DNA of 64,000 bases from Limnohabitans sp. B9-3. GTDB taxonomy: Bacteria > Pseudomonadota > Gammaproteobacteria > Burkholderiales > Burkholderiaceae_C. Positions 1 to 9,800 of this stretch are shown piece by piece (position 1 is the stretch's first letter; each line of letters starts with the position of its first letter). Below the pieces are notes generated by a model. It had not been told where the DNA came from and made no database searches. It was given only the letters and a program-made list of their open reading frames with translations. The stretch spans positions 434,001 to 498,000 of the forward strand of contig NZ_NESI01000001.1 of assembly GCF_002778325.1 (NCBI RefSeq), written 5' to 3'. The translations under genes were made by a program, and so were the position numbers.

Positions 1-379
1 ACAGCACACCCGCCAGCAACACGCCCAAGCCGACCAACAAGCCACGCACCATGGCTGACAGCGCGTAAGCGAAAAACCAGTTCCAGTGCGACAAGGGTGT
101 GAGCAACAAAAACACCAAGTTACCCATGATCTTGCTTTGCACCATGGACGAGGAACTGTTGGCAAACGCGTTTTGCAACACGCTCATCATCACCAGTCCC
201 GGAATCAAAAAGGCGGTGTAGCTGACGCCGGCGTACACCTGCACATGCGACTCCAACACATGGCCAAAAATCATCAAATACATGACGGCTGTCAGCACAG
301 GCGCCGCTACCGTTTGGAAACCCACCTTCCAAAAGCGCAATACCTCTTTGTAAAAAAGAGCCCTCCAACCGGTCATCAT
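1..379 (-). CDS. ABC-2 type transporter permease (5' part only, runs off the window)
   Basis: Reading the minus strand from 379 gives a protein starting MMTGWRALFYKEVLRFWKVG with long hydrophobic stretches and the ABC-2 permease-like run AFLIPGLVMMSVLQNAF. This fits the membrane subunit of a YadH-type exporter. Its start overlaps the stop of the upstream ATPase by four bases (ATGA), so the two are translationally coupled and form one transporter. About 126 codons are present; the remainder lies beyond base 1. The substrate is unknown. The pair sits at the end of the mla operon, so a role in envelope or lipid export is possible, but that is inference from position only. Confidence 0.85.
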   Translation of the reverse strand, partial: MMTGWRALFYKEVLRFWKVGFQTVAAPVLTAVMYLMIFGHVLESHVQVYAGVSYTAFLIPGLVMMSVLQNAFANSSSSMVQSKIMGNLVFLLLTPLSHWNWFFAYALSAMVRGLLVGLGVLLAGVL

Positions 380-1293
380 GCGCTTGCCTCTTCGTGTTGG
401 TGCATCACGTCGAGGAAGACATCTTCCAAGTCTGCTTTGCGAATTTCGACATCTTCGGCCTTCAAGCCAGCTTGTCGTACGGCGGCCAAATACAGCTCAA
501 TCTCTGCCGCATCGTTGGCAGGAAATTGAACAATGCGCCCGGTCACCCGTGCTTTGGTCGCTAACTCAGGCGGCAACTCAGCATCCAACTTGAAGCGCAA
601 GACGTTGCTCGACGCAGCTTTCAACAGCTCGGTCGTGCTGTCCAAAGCCACGACCTTGCCGTTCTTGAGCATGGCGATGCGGTTGCAAAGCGCCTCTGCC
701 TCTTCCAAATAGTGCGTGGTCAGCAAAACGGTGCTGCCTTCGCGGTTAAGTTTGGCGATGAATTGCCAAAGGGTTTGACGCAACTCAACATCCACGCCGG
801 CCGTAGGCTCGTCGAGCACGATGACCGGAGGTTTGTGCACCAAGGCTTGCGCCACCAACATGCGGCGTTTCATGCCGCCCGACAGTTGACGCATGTTGTG
901 GTGGGCTTTGTCGGCCAGGCCGAGGCTGTGCAAAAGTTCGTCAATCCAAGCGTCGTTGTGTTTGACGCCGAAGTAGCCCGATTGAAATTTCAACGCCTCA
1001 CGCACGTTGAAAAACGGATCGAACACCAACTCCTGCGGCACCACGCCCAGCAAACGCCGCGCTTGCGCCGATTGTTTGGCCACATCCACGCCCTGAACCA
1101 AGATGGCGCCAGAGGTGGCCTTGGCCAAACCGGCCAAGATGCTGATGAGCGTTGTCTTGCCCGCACCGTTGGGGCCTAAAAGGCCAAAAAACTCACCCTG
1201 CGCGATGTCAAAGCTCACCCCATCCAAGGCCTGAAAAGGTCCACGGGCAGTGGGGAACGTCTTGGATACGGATTGAAAAGAAATAGCGGACAT
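376..1293 (-). CDS. ABC transporter ATP-binding protein (YadG/CcmA type)
   Basis: This 305-residue ATPase is the nucleotide-binding subunit of the exporter formed with the following permease. Walker A GPNGAGKT lies at residues 40-47, the signature LSGGMKRR near 140 and Walker B VIVLDEP shortly after, followed by the H-loop in LLTTHYLEEAE. About 90 C-terminal residues beyond the ATPase core are typical of the ABC-2 exporter group (YadG). An AAAGG ribosome site precedes the ATG. It follows mlaB after about 80 bases on the same strand and is probably in the same transcript. Substrate not identifiable from sequence. Confidence 0.9.
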   Translation of the reverse strand: MSAISFQSVSKTFPTARGPFQALDGVSFDIAQGEFFGLLGPNGAGKTTLISILAGLAKATSGAILVQGVDVAKQSAQARRLLGVVPQELVFDPFFNVREALKFQSGYFGVKHNDAWIDELLHSLGLADKAHHNMRQLSGGMKRRMLVAQALVHKPPVIVLDEPTAGVDVELRQTLWQFIAKLNREGSTVLLTTHYLEEAEALCNRIAMLKNGKVVALDSTTELLKAASSNVLRFKLDAELPPELATKARVTGRIVQFPANDAAEIELYLAAVRQAGLKAEDVEIRKADLEDVFLDVMHQHEEASA

Positions 1294-1375
1294 AAGTAGC
1301 CTTTGATTTTAAGGCCTTGCCAATGCCCTCAGTGGTTAGCGCCACGAATGACCGCAGAGGCGGCACACCCAGCAG

Positions 1376-1648
1376 TTAAGCGACTAACTCCGTAACGCCG
1401 TAAACCTTCGCCAAAGCTTGGGCACGCTCTGGAAGTCCCGTCATACGAAAGACGCCACCCAGCCCCAGCACGGCACGCCGACACGCCAAGACCACGGCCA
1501 ATGCCGACGAATCGAATTGCTGCAGCGCCGACGCGTCCAACACAGCTTCGCGGCCTTGAGTAACTTGCGCGCAGAGGGCGGCCACCAAGCCATCGGAGAC
1601 CGACTGGGCTTGGGCTTGCATGACCAGGGCAGGTAAACAGATTGACAT
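1376..1648 (-). CDS. mlaB: MlaB, STAS-domain subunit of the Mla phospholipid ABC transporter
   Basis: This 90-residue single-domain protein has the STAS pattern: a short beta strand, then LDASALQQFDSSALAVVLAC, where the DSSAL segment is the loop and helix that contacts MlaF. In E. coli MlaB is a small cytoplasmic subunit needed for stability and activity of the MlaF ATPase. The assignment rests on STAS features plus its place directly after mlaC (3-base gap), at the end of the Mla gene set. It is too short to be a transporter-linked STAS domain. Confidence 0.85.
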   Translation of the reverse strand: MSICLPALVMQAQAQSVSDGLVAALCAQVTQGREAVLDASALQQFDSSALAVVLACRRAVLGLGGVFRMTGLPERAQALAKVYGVTELVA

Positions 1649-1651
1649 GGT

Positions 1652-2329
1652 TTATTTCGGCACCACGCGGGCATTGGCCTTGTTGCGCTCAACCAAGCTG
1701 GCGATCAAGCCATCGACGCCCTTGGCATTGATCTCTTGCGCAAACTGACTGCGGTAGTTTTCGACCAACCACACACCCATCACATTGAGGTTGTAAATGC
1801 GCCAGCCAGAGGGGGCATCCGCCGACTTTTCAACGCGGTAGTCGAGTTGCAGTGGGTCACCTTTACCGTGTACCTCTGTGCGCACAATCACTTCAACGTC
1901 GTCAGCCGCTGCGCGCAAGGGTTTCACCACAATGGTTTGGTTGTTGATTTGGCTCACCGCGCCCGCATAGGTGCGCACCAACAAAGCTTTGAACTCTTCT
2001 TGCAAGCGCTTTTGCTGATCAGGGGTGGCTTGACGCCAGCCTGGGCCAACCGCCGAGGAGGTCATGCGCTGGAAATTGACATGCGGCATGACGCGTTGGT
2101 CCACCAACACACCGATCTTGGTCACATCGCCCGACAGAATGGTCTTATCGGCTTTCACGATGTCCAGCAACTCGGTGGTCAAACGTTTGATAAAAACGTC
2201 GGGGGCCTCGGGCGCCGCAAGGGCCACGCCCGAAGTCAAGCCAAAGGTCGCAGCCAACAGGCCGGACGACAACGCGCGCACGAGAGCGCGACGGGTGTTC
2301 AAAGAAAGATTCAAGCAATTCATAGTCAT
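1652..2329 (-). CDS. mlaC: MlaC, periplasmic phospholipid-binding shuttle
   Basis: This 225-residue protein has an N-terminal signal peptide (basic NTRRALVRALSSG, hydrophobic core, cleavage near VALAAPEAP) and the MlaC/Ttg2D body: an Asp/Glu-rich beginning, a central GPGWRQATPDQQKRLQEEFK motif and the end segment NLNVMGVWLVENYRSQF typical of the family. MlaC carries phospholipid between the outer-membrane MlaA and the inner-membrane MlaFEDB complex. Several ATG codons lie close together (2329, 2323); 2329 is used, but no strong ribosome site distinguishes them. Confidence 0.92.
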   Translation of the reverse strand: MTMNCLNLSLNTRRALVRALSSGLLAATFGLTSGVALAAPEAPDVFIKRLTTELLDIVKADKTILSGDVTKIGVLVDQRVMPHVNFQRMTSSAVGPGWRQATPDQQKRLQEEFKALLVRTYAGAVSQINNQTIVVKPLRAAADDVEVIVRTEVHGKGDPLQLDYRVEKSADAPSGWRIYNLNVMGVWLVENYRSQFAQEINAKGVDGLIASLVERNKANARVVPK

Positions 2330-2369
2330 CAAATTCGAAGCTTCGAGGTATCTCTAACGCGGCACAGCC

Positions 2370-3122
2370 TCATCGGGCTGACGGGGGAGACTGTTGGCTC
2401 AAGTCGGGCGTGTCTTCATCAGGCGGATTGCCATCATGAATGAGCGAGCGACGGCGTTGCAAATAGGCGTCGCGCAAGAACGCGTACTTGTCGATGGATG
2501 CTTCATCCAGCATGTTGCCAGCGGCCAAGTAACCGGCGCGCTTGTCCACAATGCGCAAACCTTGGGCGCCAGTACGAATTTTGGCGTCGTCTAAATTGCT
2601 GATGGGATCGAAAGAATAGTCCACAGGCAAACCGACGGTGTCACGCACGGTCGAAGGTCCTAAAAGTGGCAAAACCACATAAGGACCACTGCCGACGCCC
2701 CAGAACCCCAAGGTCTGGCCGAAGTCCTCGGGATAGCGCTCCAACTTAATGGCAGTCGCGACGTCAAAAATGCCATAAATGCCAAACGTTGTGTTCACCA
2801 CAACGCGCATGAAAGACGAAGCCGTCTGACGCCCTTTCAATTGCAAACCATTGTTCACCGTGGACGAGATGTCGGACAGGTTGTTGAACACATTGCGCAC
2901 ACCCGTTTGAACCAAGTCAGGCGTGTAATCGCGGTAGCCCGTGGCCACCGGTTTCAAGACGTTGTCATCCAACGTGTCGTTGAAGCGCGAAATACTGCGG
3001 TTCATCGGCTCTAAAGGATCTTTGGGGTTGGCGTTTGGGCCTGTCGCACAACCGGTTGCCAATGCGGTCAAAGCCACCACAAACGCAAGCTTCATGCTGC
3101 GCAAAAGTTCGACTGCGTTCAT
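2370..3122 (-). CDS. mlaA: MlaA (VacJ), outer-membrane lipoprotein of the Mla system
   Basis: The 250-residue product begins with a lipoprotein signal ending in the lipobox LATGC, so the cysteine near residue 25 is lipidated. The VacJ/MlaA body follows: DPLEPMNRSISRFNDTLD, then PVATGYRDYTPD and the central TFGIYGIFDVAT and LGFWGVGSGPYVVLPLLGPS motifs. MlaA removes mislocalised phospholipids from the outer leaflet and passes them to MlaC. In E. coli mlaA is unlinked from the rest; here it lies inside the operon between mlaD and mlaC and overlaps mlaD by four bases, as in other Burkholderiales. Confidence 0.95.
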   Translation of the reverse strand: MNAVELLRSMKLAFVVALTALATGCATGPNANPKDPLEPMNRSISRFNDTLDDNVLKPVATGYRDYTPDLVQTGVRNVFNNLSDISSTVNNGLQLKGRQTASSFMRVVVNTTFGIYGIFDVATAIKLERYPEDFGQTLGFWGVGSGPYVVLPLLGPSTVRDTVGLPVDYSFDPISNLDDAKIRTGAQGLRIVDKRAGYLAAGNMLDEASIDKYAFLRDAYLQRRRSLIHDGNPPDEDTPDLSQQSPPSAR

Positions 3123-3598
3123 TTGGCACCTTCTTTCGGTGCGGGCTCCGCCGCTTTGCTGAACAAGAATTGGCTGATCAAGTTTTCCAACACCACCGCG
3201 GATTGTGTGGTGGCAATTCGGTCACCATTGGCCAAGTTTTGTGCCTCAGCACCGGCCTCAATGCCGATGTATTGCTCGCCCAGCAAACCGCTGGTCAAGA
3301 TTTTGAGGTTGCTGTCCTTGGGGAACTGGAACTGGCTTTGCAGGTTCATGTTGACCGTGGCTTGGAAAGTCTTGTCATCGAAGGTGACCGACTCAACACG
3401 GCCCACCACCACGCCGGCACTTTTGACCGCCGCTTGACGCTTTAAGCCGCCAATGTTGTCAAAGCGTGCGCTGACTTTGTACGTGGACTGAAAATTCAGA
3501 CTCAACAAGTTGGCCGACTTCAAGGCCAAAAACAAAATAGCTGCTGCGCCCAGCAGCACAAACAAACCCACCCACACATCATTTTTGGAGCGTTGCAT
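3119..3598 (-). CDS. mlaD: MlaD, MCE-domain subunit
   Basis: This 159-residue protein has one N-terminal membrane helix (residues about 9-28) and a single MCE domain (VSARFDNIGGLKRQAAVKSAGV through SGLLGEQYIGIEAG), the expected length for MlaD. Family members form a hexameric ring on the periplasmic face of MlaFE that receives lipid. The tail is short and ends in a Pro/Glu/Lys-rich segment. The stop overlaps the mlaA start; mlaE lies 15 bases upstream. Confidence 0.95.
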   Translation of the reverse strand: MQRSKNDVWVGLFVLLGAAAILFLALKSANLLSLNFQSTYKVSARFDNIGGLKRQAAVKSAGVVVGRVESVTFDDKTFQATVNMNLQSQFQFPKDSNLKILTSGLLGEQYIGIEAGAEAQNLANGDRIATTQSAVVLENLISQFLFSKAAEPAPKEGAK

Positions 3599-3613
3599 TG
3601 CGTTCCTTCTTTC

Positions 3614-4390
3614 TCAAATACTGAACATCAGGGCTGTGAGGACAAAGTCCAAACCCAACACGGCCAACGAGGCCACCACCACCGTGCGGGTGGTCGCACG
3701 CGACACGCCTTCGGGCGTGGGCTGCGCTTCATAACCTTGCAGCAAGGCCACAAACGTGACCGTGACACCAAACACCACGCTTTTGATGACGCCGTTGCCC
3801 ACGTCTTTCCAAACGTCAACGCCGCCTTGCATCTGGCTCCAAAATGAGCCTGCATCGACGCCAATCATCAACACGGCCACCACCCAGCCCCCCAAAATAC
3901 CTACCGCGCTGAACACGGCGGAGAGCAAAGGCAACGCGATGATGCCGCCCCAAAAACGAGGCCCCAAGATGCGTTGCACGGGGTCGACAGCCATCAAGTC
4001 CATCGCGCTGAGTTGCTCACCGGCTTTCATCAAACCGATTTCGGCAGTCAGGGACGTGCCCGCACGCCCCGCAAACAACAAAGCACTCACCACGGGCCCG
4101 AGTTCACGCACCAAACTCAACGCCACCAACAAGCCCAAAGCCTCAGATGAACCGTAACGTTGCAAGGTGTAGTAGCCCTGTAAGCTGAGCACAAACCCAA
4201 CAAACAAGCCAGAGACCCCAATGATGGCCAACGAGTAATTACCCAAAAAATGCACCTGATCGCGCACCAGCCCAAAGCGGCGCATGTTGCTGCCGAACAA
4301 GGACACCAAACGAATGAATAAGCGGGTTGCTTGGCCCAAATCCGCCAGGTAACAACGAATTACAAACCCTAAATTGGCGACGAATTTCAT
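3614..4390 (-). CDS. mlaE: MlaE, permease of the Mla phospholipid ABC transporter
   Basis: A 258-residue multi-span inner-membrane protein of the MlaE family. It shows the characteristic stretch [20 protein letters not shown] followed by ALTAEIG-type residues ([18 protein letters not shown]) and a VDP motif, which contact the ATPase. Its start overlaps the mlaF stop by four bases. Together with MlaF, MlaD and MlaB it builds the inner-membrane complex that moves glycerophospholipids between the periplasmic shuttle MlaC and the inner membrane. Confidence 0.95.
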   Translation of the reverse strand: MKFVANLGFVIRCYLADLGQATRLFIRLVSLFGSNMRRFGLVRDQVHFLGNYSLAIIGVSGLFVGFVLSLQGYYTLQRYGSSEALGLLVALSLVRELGPVVSALLFAGRAGTSLTAEIGLMKAGEQLSAMDLMAVDPVQRILGPRFWGGIIALPLLSAVFSAVGILGGWVVAVLMIGVDAGSFWSQMQGGVDVWKDVGNGVIKSVVFGVTVTFVALLQGYEAQPTPEGVSRATTRTVVVASLAVLGLDFVLTALMFSI

Positions 4391-5220
4391 GCCTTGCCTT
4401 CCACGCCAAAGTCTTGCGCCACCGACGGACCTGGGTAGTGAAAGCGCACAGGGCCATCGGGCGCTGCGCTGACAAACTGCTTCACCAACGGATCGGTGCT
4501 GTGGCGCACTTCATCGGGCGTACCTTGCGCGGCAATCTTGCCGTTGGCCAGCACGATCACTTGGTCGGCGATGTGGAAGGTTTCGTCCAAATCGTGCGAC
4601 ACGATCACGCTGGTCAAACCCAGTGTGTCGTTGAGTTGGCGAATCAAACGGGCAGCGGTGCCGAGAGAAATGGGGTCCAAACCCGCAAAGGGCTCGTCAT
4701 ACATCACCAATTGCGGATCGAGGGCCATGGCGCGGGCCAAAGCCACGCGTCGTGCCATTCCGCCTGACACCTGGCTGGGCATCAAGTCTCGGGCGCCACG
4801 CAAGCCCACAGCTTCGAGCTTCATCAACACGATGTCGCGAACCATGGATTCGCTCAAGTCGGTGTGCTCGCGCAAAGGGAAAGCCACGTTGTCAAACACA
4901 CTCAAGTCGGTGAACAACGCACCAAACTGAAACAACATCCCCATGCGTCGGCGCACGGCATACAAACCCGCTTGATCGAGTGAGGCGATTTCTTGGCCGT
5001 CAAAGGTCAAACTACCGGACTGGGCGCGGTATTGCCCGCCGATCAGGCGCAGCACAGTGGTCTTGCCTCCGCCCGATGCGCCCATCAAGGCCGTGACTTT
5101 GCCGCGGGGCACCGTCAAGCTGATGCCATCCAAGATGACACGCTCGCCATAGCCAAAGCGGATGTCGCGCAGTTCGACCAAGGCGTCAGGGTTTGTATTT
5201 AAGGAAGAAGTGATAGTCAT
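4387..5220 (-). CDS. mlaF: MlaF, ATPase of the Mla phospholipid ABC transporter
   Basis: A 277-residue ABC ATPase, first gene of the operon. Walker A GASGGGKT is at residues 47-54, signature VSGGMARR at 151-158 and Walker B LVMYDEP at 171-177; [14 protein letters not shown] is typical of MlaF/Ttg2A. Subsequent genes follow with overlaps or short gaps (mlaE, D, A, C, B). No clear ribosome site is visible before the ATG at 5220. Confidence 0.95.
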   Translation of the reverse strand: MTITSSLNTNPDALVELRDIRFGYGERVILDGISLTVPRGKVTALMGASGGGKTTVLRLIGGQYRAQSGSLTFDGQEIASLDQAGLYAVRRRMGMLFQFGALFTDLSVFDNVAFPLREHTDLSESMVRDIVLMKLEAVGLRGARDLMPSQVSGGMARRVALARAMALDPQLVMYDEPFAGLDPISLGTAARLIRQLNDTLGLTSVIVSHDLDETFHIADQVIVLANGKIAAQGTPDEVRHSTDPLVKQFVSAAPDGPVRFHYPGPSVAQDFGVEGKA

Positions 5221-5274
5221 AGAAACAAAAGCTGACCTATTGATAAAACAGGCCAGCCCTTGCTATTTTAGAAC

Positions 5275-5292
5275 CAAGCCGTTTCAGGCTTG
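5275..5292 (-). terminator. possible weak terminator after gltD
   Basis: Complementary arms CAAGCC and GGCTTG flank a six-base loop 13 bases past the gltD stop. The 3' side on the minus strand is only moderately T-rich (GTTCTAAAAT), so termination may be partial and some read-through into mlaF is possible. Confidence 0.35.
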
Positions 5293-5305
5293 TAAAGATG
5301 AGAAA

Positions 5306-6787
5306 TTAACGCGGCAAGTTGCTCGCGCCCATCAAGAACTCGTCCACCGAACGCGCTGCTTGACGGCCTTCGCGAATGGCCCACACCACCAACGATTGAC
5401 CACGGCGGATGTCGCCTGCGGCAAACACTTTGGGCACGTTGGTGGCGTAGCCACCGGTGAACTCGGTCGTTGCCTTGGCGTTGCCGCGTGCGTCTTTCTC
5501 GACGCCGAAGCCTTCCAAAATGGTGGCCACAGGGTTGACGAAGCCCATCGCCAGCAACACGAGGTCGGCTTTGATGATTTCTTCGCTGCCCGCAACTTCG
5601 ACCATCTTGCCGTCTTTCCATTCCACACGAACGGTCTTGACGCCAGTGACTTTGCCGTTTTCACCGATGAACTCTTTGGTCGAAATAGCGAATTCGCGCT
5701 TGAGCAACCCTTTTTCAGCGCTCTCGTCGTGGCTAGAGCTGGTGCGCAGCTTCAGCGGCCAGTAAGGCCACACCATGGGCTTGTCCTCGTGCTCGGGCGG
5801 CATAGGCATCACCTCGAACTGAACCACGCCCGTAGCCCCGTGGCGTGTGCTGGTGCCCACGCAGTCAGAGCCGGTGTCGCCACCGCCGATGACCACCACA
5901 TGTTTGCCGTCAGCGCGCAATTGGTCTTTGACCTTGTCGCCGCCGTTGACCTTGTTTTGTTGGGGCAAAAACTCCATCGCGAAGTGAATGCCTGCCAAGT
6001 CACGGCCAGGGGCCGGCAAGTCGCGAGACTGCTCAGAGCCACCGGTCAACAACACGGCGTCAAAGTCTTTTTGCAACTGTGCGGGGCTGATGGTCTCAAC
6101 CGCCCAGTTGGTGACCTTGGAGCCCTTAGGCAACTCGCCCACCATCACGTTGGTGCGGATGGTCACACCCTCAGCAGCCAGCTGCTTGGCGCGACGGTCG
6201 ATGTGTGACTTTTCCATTTTGAAATCGGGAATGCCGTAGCGCAGCAAACCACCGATGCGGTCGTTCTTTTCGAACAAAGTCACATCATGGCCCACACGTG
6301 CCAACTGCTGGGCAGCGGCCATGCCGGCAGGGCCAGAACCCACGACCGCCACTTTTTTGCCCGTCTTGTGCTTGGCAGGCTGAGCGACCACCCAACCTTC
6401 ATTCCACGCTTTGTCGATGATGGCGTGCTCGATCGACTTGATGCCCACCGCATCCCCATTGACGTTCACCACACAAGCGGCTTCGCAAGGTGCGGGGCAA
6501 ATGCGGCCCGTGAACTCAGGGAAGTTGTTGGTGCTGTGCAGCACGTCAATCGCGTTTTTCCAATCGTCTTGGTACACCAATTCGTTGAAGTCCGGAATGA
6601 TGTTGTTGACAGGACAGCCGTTGTTACAAAACGGTGTGCCGCAGTCCATGCAACGCGCCGCTTGTTGTTTGGCTTGGCCATCGTCCAAAGCGATGACGAA
6701 CTCGTCGTAGTTTTTCAGACGTTCTTTGACAGGCTTGTAGCCCTCTTCCAAACGCTCAATTTCCATGAAGCCAGTGACTTTTCCCAT
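5306..6787 (-). CDS. gltD: Glutamate synthase (NADPH) small subunit
   Basis: A 493-residue FAD/NADPH subunit of GOGAT. It passes electrons from NADPH to the large subunit, which makes two glutamates from glutamine and 2-oxoglutarate. The N-terminal cysteine cluster [19 protein letters not shown] carries the low-potential Fe-S centres. A dinucleotide-fold motif [18 protein letters not shown] (near residue 150) and a second one, [13 protein letters not shown], bind FAD and NADPH. The end [21 protein letters not shown] is the usual FAD-contact motif. The ribosome site AAGGAT precedes ATG 6787; gltB lies 30 bases upstream. Confidence 0.97.
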   Translation of the reverse strand: MGKVTGFMEIERLEEGYKPVKERLKNYDEFVIALDDGQAKQQAARCMDCGTPFCNNGCPVNNIIPDFNELVYQDDWKNAIDVLHSTNNFPEFTGRICPAPCEAACVVNVNGDAVGIKSIEHAIIDKAWNEGWVVAQPAKHKTGKKVAVVGSGPAGMAAAQQLARVGHDVTLFEKNDRIGGLLRYGIPDFKMEKSHIDRRAKQLAAEGVTIRTNVMVGELPKGSKVTNWAVETISPAQLQKDFDAVLLTGGSEQSRDLPAPGRDLAGIHFAMEFLPQQNKVNGGDKVKDQLRADGKHVVVIGGGDTGSDCVGTSTRHGATGVVQFEVMPMPPEHEDKPMVWPYWPLKLRTSSSHDESAEKGLLKREFAISTKEFIGENGKVTGVKTVRVEWKDGKMVEVAGSEEIIKADLVLLAMGFVNPVATILEGFGVEKDARGNAKATTEFTGGYATNVPKVFAAGDIRRGQSLVVWAIREGRQAARSVDEFLMGASNLPR

Positions 6788-6817
6788 GATTTCTAATCCT
6801 TATGCTTTGGCGTTGGG

Positions 6818-9800
6818 TTAAGCGGCGACAGGCTTTTGAGCCTTGGCTGCAGCGTCGGCTTTTTTGCCGTTGATCTCGCCCAATGCGCGCTTGTATTCGT
6901 TGGGGAACACTTTGACGAACTTGGCGCGTGCGGTGTCCCAGTTGTCCAACAAGTCGCGGGCGCGCTTGGAGCCCGTCCAACGGTGGTGGTCTTCGAGCAA
7001 CTTCTTGAGTTGTGCTTCGTCGGTTTGGTCGCGGTGCCAAATGGCGCGTGGCAAGGTGTCTTCTTGCTGCGCGGCGGTCAACACTTTTTCCATGGAAACC
7101 ATGGCGGTGTTGCACTTTTTGTCGAACTGGCCGTCTTCGTCGTACACGTACGCCACACCGCCGCTCATGCCCGCTGCGAAGTTGCGGCCGGTTTTACCCA
7201 ACACCGCGACTGTGCCGCCCGTCATGTATTCGCAACCGTGGTCGCCTGTGCCTTCGACCACGGCGGTCGCGCCAGACAAACGCACCGCAAAACGCTCGCC
7301 GGCCACGCCAGAGAAGAACGCCTCGCCGCGTGTCGCACCAATCATCACGGTGTTACCCACGATGATGTTGTTTACCGCGTCGCCACGGAAGTCGAGGCTT
7401 GGTCGCACCACCACGCGACCACCGGAGAGGCCTTTGCCGGTGTAGTCGTTGGCGTCGCCAATGAGGTACAGCGTGATGCCGTTGCACAAGAACGCGCCGA
7501 ACGATTGACCGCCCGTGCCTTCTAACTGAATACGGATGCTGTCATCGGGCAAACCTTCAGGGTGCACCTTGGTCACAGCGCCAGACAACATCGCACCGAC
7601 GGAGCGGTTGACGTTGCGGGCCACTTCCATGAACTGCACCTTCTCGCCGCGCTCGATGGCGGGCTTGGATTTCTCGATGAGTTTTTGGTCCAGTGCTTTT
7701 TCCAAGCCGTGGTCTTGCTGGGCCACATGGAACTTAGGCACATCGTTGCCCACTTGAGGCACGGCCAACAAACGACCGAAGTCAAGGCCAGACGCTTTCC
7801 AGTGCTCAATGCCTTGACGCATGTCGAGCAAATCAGCACGACCGATCAAATCATCAAATTTACGGATGCCCAACTGCGCCATGATTTGACGCACTTCTTC
7901 TGCAATGAAGAAGAAGTAGTTGACGACGTGCTCAGGCTTGCCTGTGAACTTCTTGCGCAACTCAGGGTCTTGTGTGGCCACACCCACAGGGCAAGTGTTC
8001 AAGTGACACTTGCGCATCATGACGCAACCTTCAACCACCAGAGGTGCGGTGGCGAAGCCAAACTCGTCAGCGCCCAACAAAGCGCCCACAGCCACGTCGC
8101 GGCCGGTCTTCATTTGGCCGTCAGCTTGCACACGGATACGACCGCGCAAACCGTTCAACACCAAGGTTTGTTGGGTTTCGGCCAAGCCGATTTCCCAAGG
8201 CGAACCGCAATGCTTGATGGACGACCAAGGCGAAGCGCCTGTACCACCGTCATGGCCCGCGATCACCACGTGATCGGCCTTGCACTTGGCCACGCCGGCG
8301 GCAATGGTGCCCACGCCAATTTCAGACACCAGCTTCACGCTGATGTCGGCGTGTGGGGCGACGTTCTTCAAATCGTGAATCAGCTGTGCCAAGTCTTCGA
8401 TCGAATAGATGTCGTGGTGTGGCGGGGGCGAAATCAAGCCCACGCCTGGCACGCTGTAGCGCAACTTGCCGATGTACTCAGACACTTTCGCGCCGGGCAA
8501 CTGACCACCTTCGCCGGGCTTGGCGCCTTGGGCCATCTTGATCTGAATTTGGTCAGAGGACGACAGGTATTCAGCCGTCACACCAAAGCGGCCCGAAGCC
8601 ACTTGCTTGATGCGTGAACGCAGGCTGTCACCCGCCAGCAAAGGCATATCCACTTCGACCACATCGTCGCCAATGATGGTTTTGAGTGTGTCGCCCTGCT
8701 TGATCGGGATGCCTTTGAGTTCGTTGCGGTAACGCGCAGGGTCTTCACCCCCCTCGCCCGTGTTGGACTTGCCGCCAATGCGGTTCATCGCGACGGCCAA
8801 AGTGGCGTGTGCTTCTGTAGAAATAGAACCCAACGACATCGCACCCGTGGCGAAACGTTTGACGATTTCAGTCGCTGGCTCTACCTCATCGACCGAGATG
8901 GCTTTGGCGGGGTCAATCTTGAACTCGAACAAACCGCGCAAGGTCAGGTGACGCTTGTTTTGGTCGTTGACGATTTGTGCGTACTCTTTGTACGTGTTGA
9001 AGTTGTTCGAACGTGTGCTGTGCTGCAACTTGGCAATCGCATCAGGCGTCCACATGTGCTCTTCACCGCGGGCGCGCCAAGCGTATTCGCCGCCGGTCTC
9101 TAACCTGTTGGCCAGCACGGGGTCTTCGCCAAAAGCGGCCATGTGCATGCGGATGCCTTCTTCGGCCATTTCAAAAATGCCGATGCCTTCCACGCGGCTA
9201 GGCGTGCCGGTGAAGTACTTTTGCACGGTCTCGGTGTTGATGCCAATGGCTTCAAACAATTGGGCGCCGCAGTAAGACATGTAAGTCGACACGCCCATCT
9301 TGGACATGATCTTCGACAGGCCTTTGCCGATGGCTTTGATGTAGTTGTAGACGGCTTTTTCAGTGGACAAATCCGCGGGCAAATCTTTGTGCAAATTAGC
9401 CAGCGTTTCGAGCGCGAGGTAGGGATGCACGGCTTCTGCGCCGTAACCTGCCAACACAGCGAAGTGATGCACTTCACGGGCACTGCCTGTCTCCACCACC
9501 AAACCAGCGGTGGTGCGCAAGCCTTCACGCACCAAATGCTGGTGAATGGCCGACAAAGCCAACACAGCAGGAATCGCAACCTGGGTGGCGCTCACAGCGC
9601 GGTCACTGATGATGAGGATGTTGTGACCGCCTTTGATGGCGTCCACAGCTTCGGCGCACAGCGACGCCAACTTGGCTTCCACGCCGTCGTGGCCCCACGC
9701 CAAGGGGTACGTCATGTCGAGCGTGGCGCTCTTAAACTTGCCGTGTGTGTAGAGCTCGATGTCACGCAACTTGGCCATGTCTGCAAAATTCAGCACGGGC

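Noticed and set aside
2335-2346. 12-bp palindrome TCGAAGCTTCGA upstream of mlaC
   Set aside because: Short, inside an operon, and of a kind expected by chance; no promoter beside it.
5162-6208. 348-codon open frame on the plus strand
   Set aside because: Antisense to gltD with no family features.
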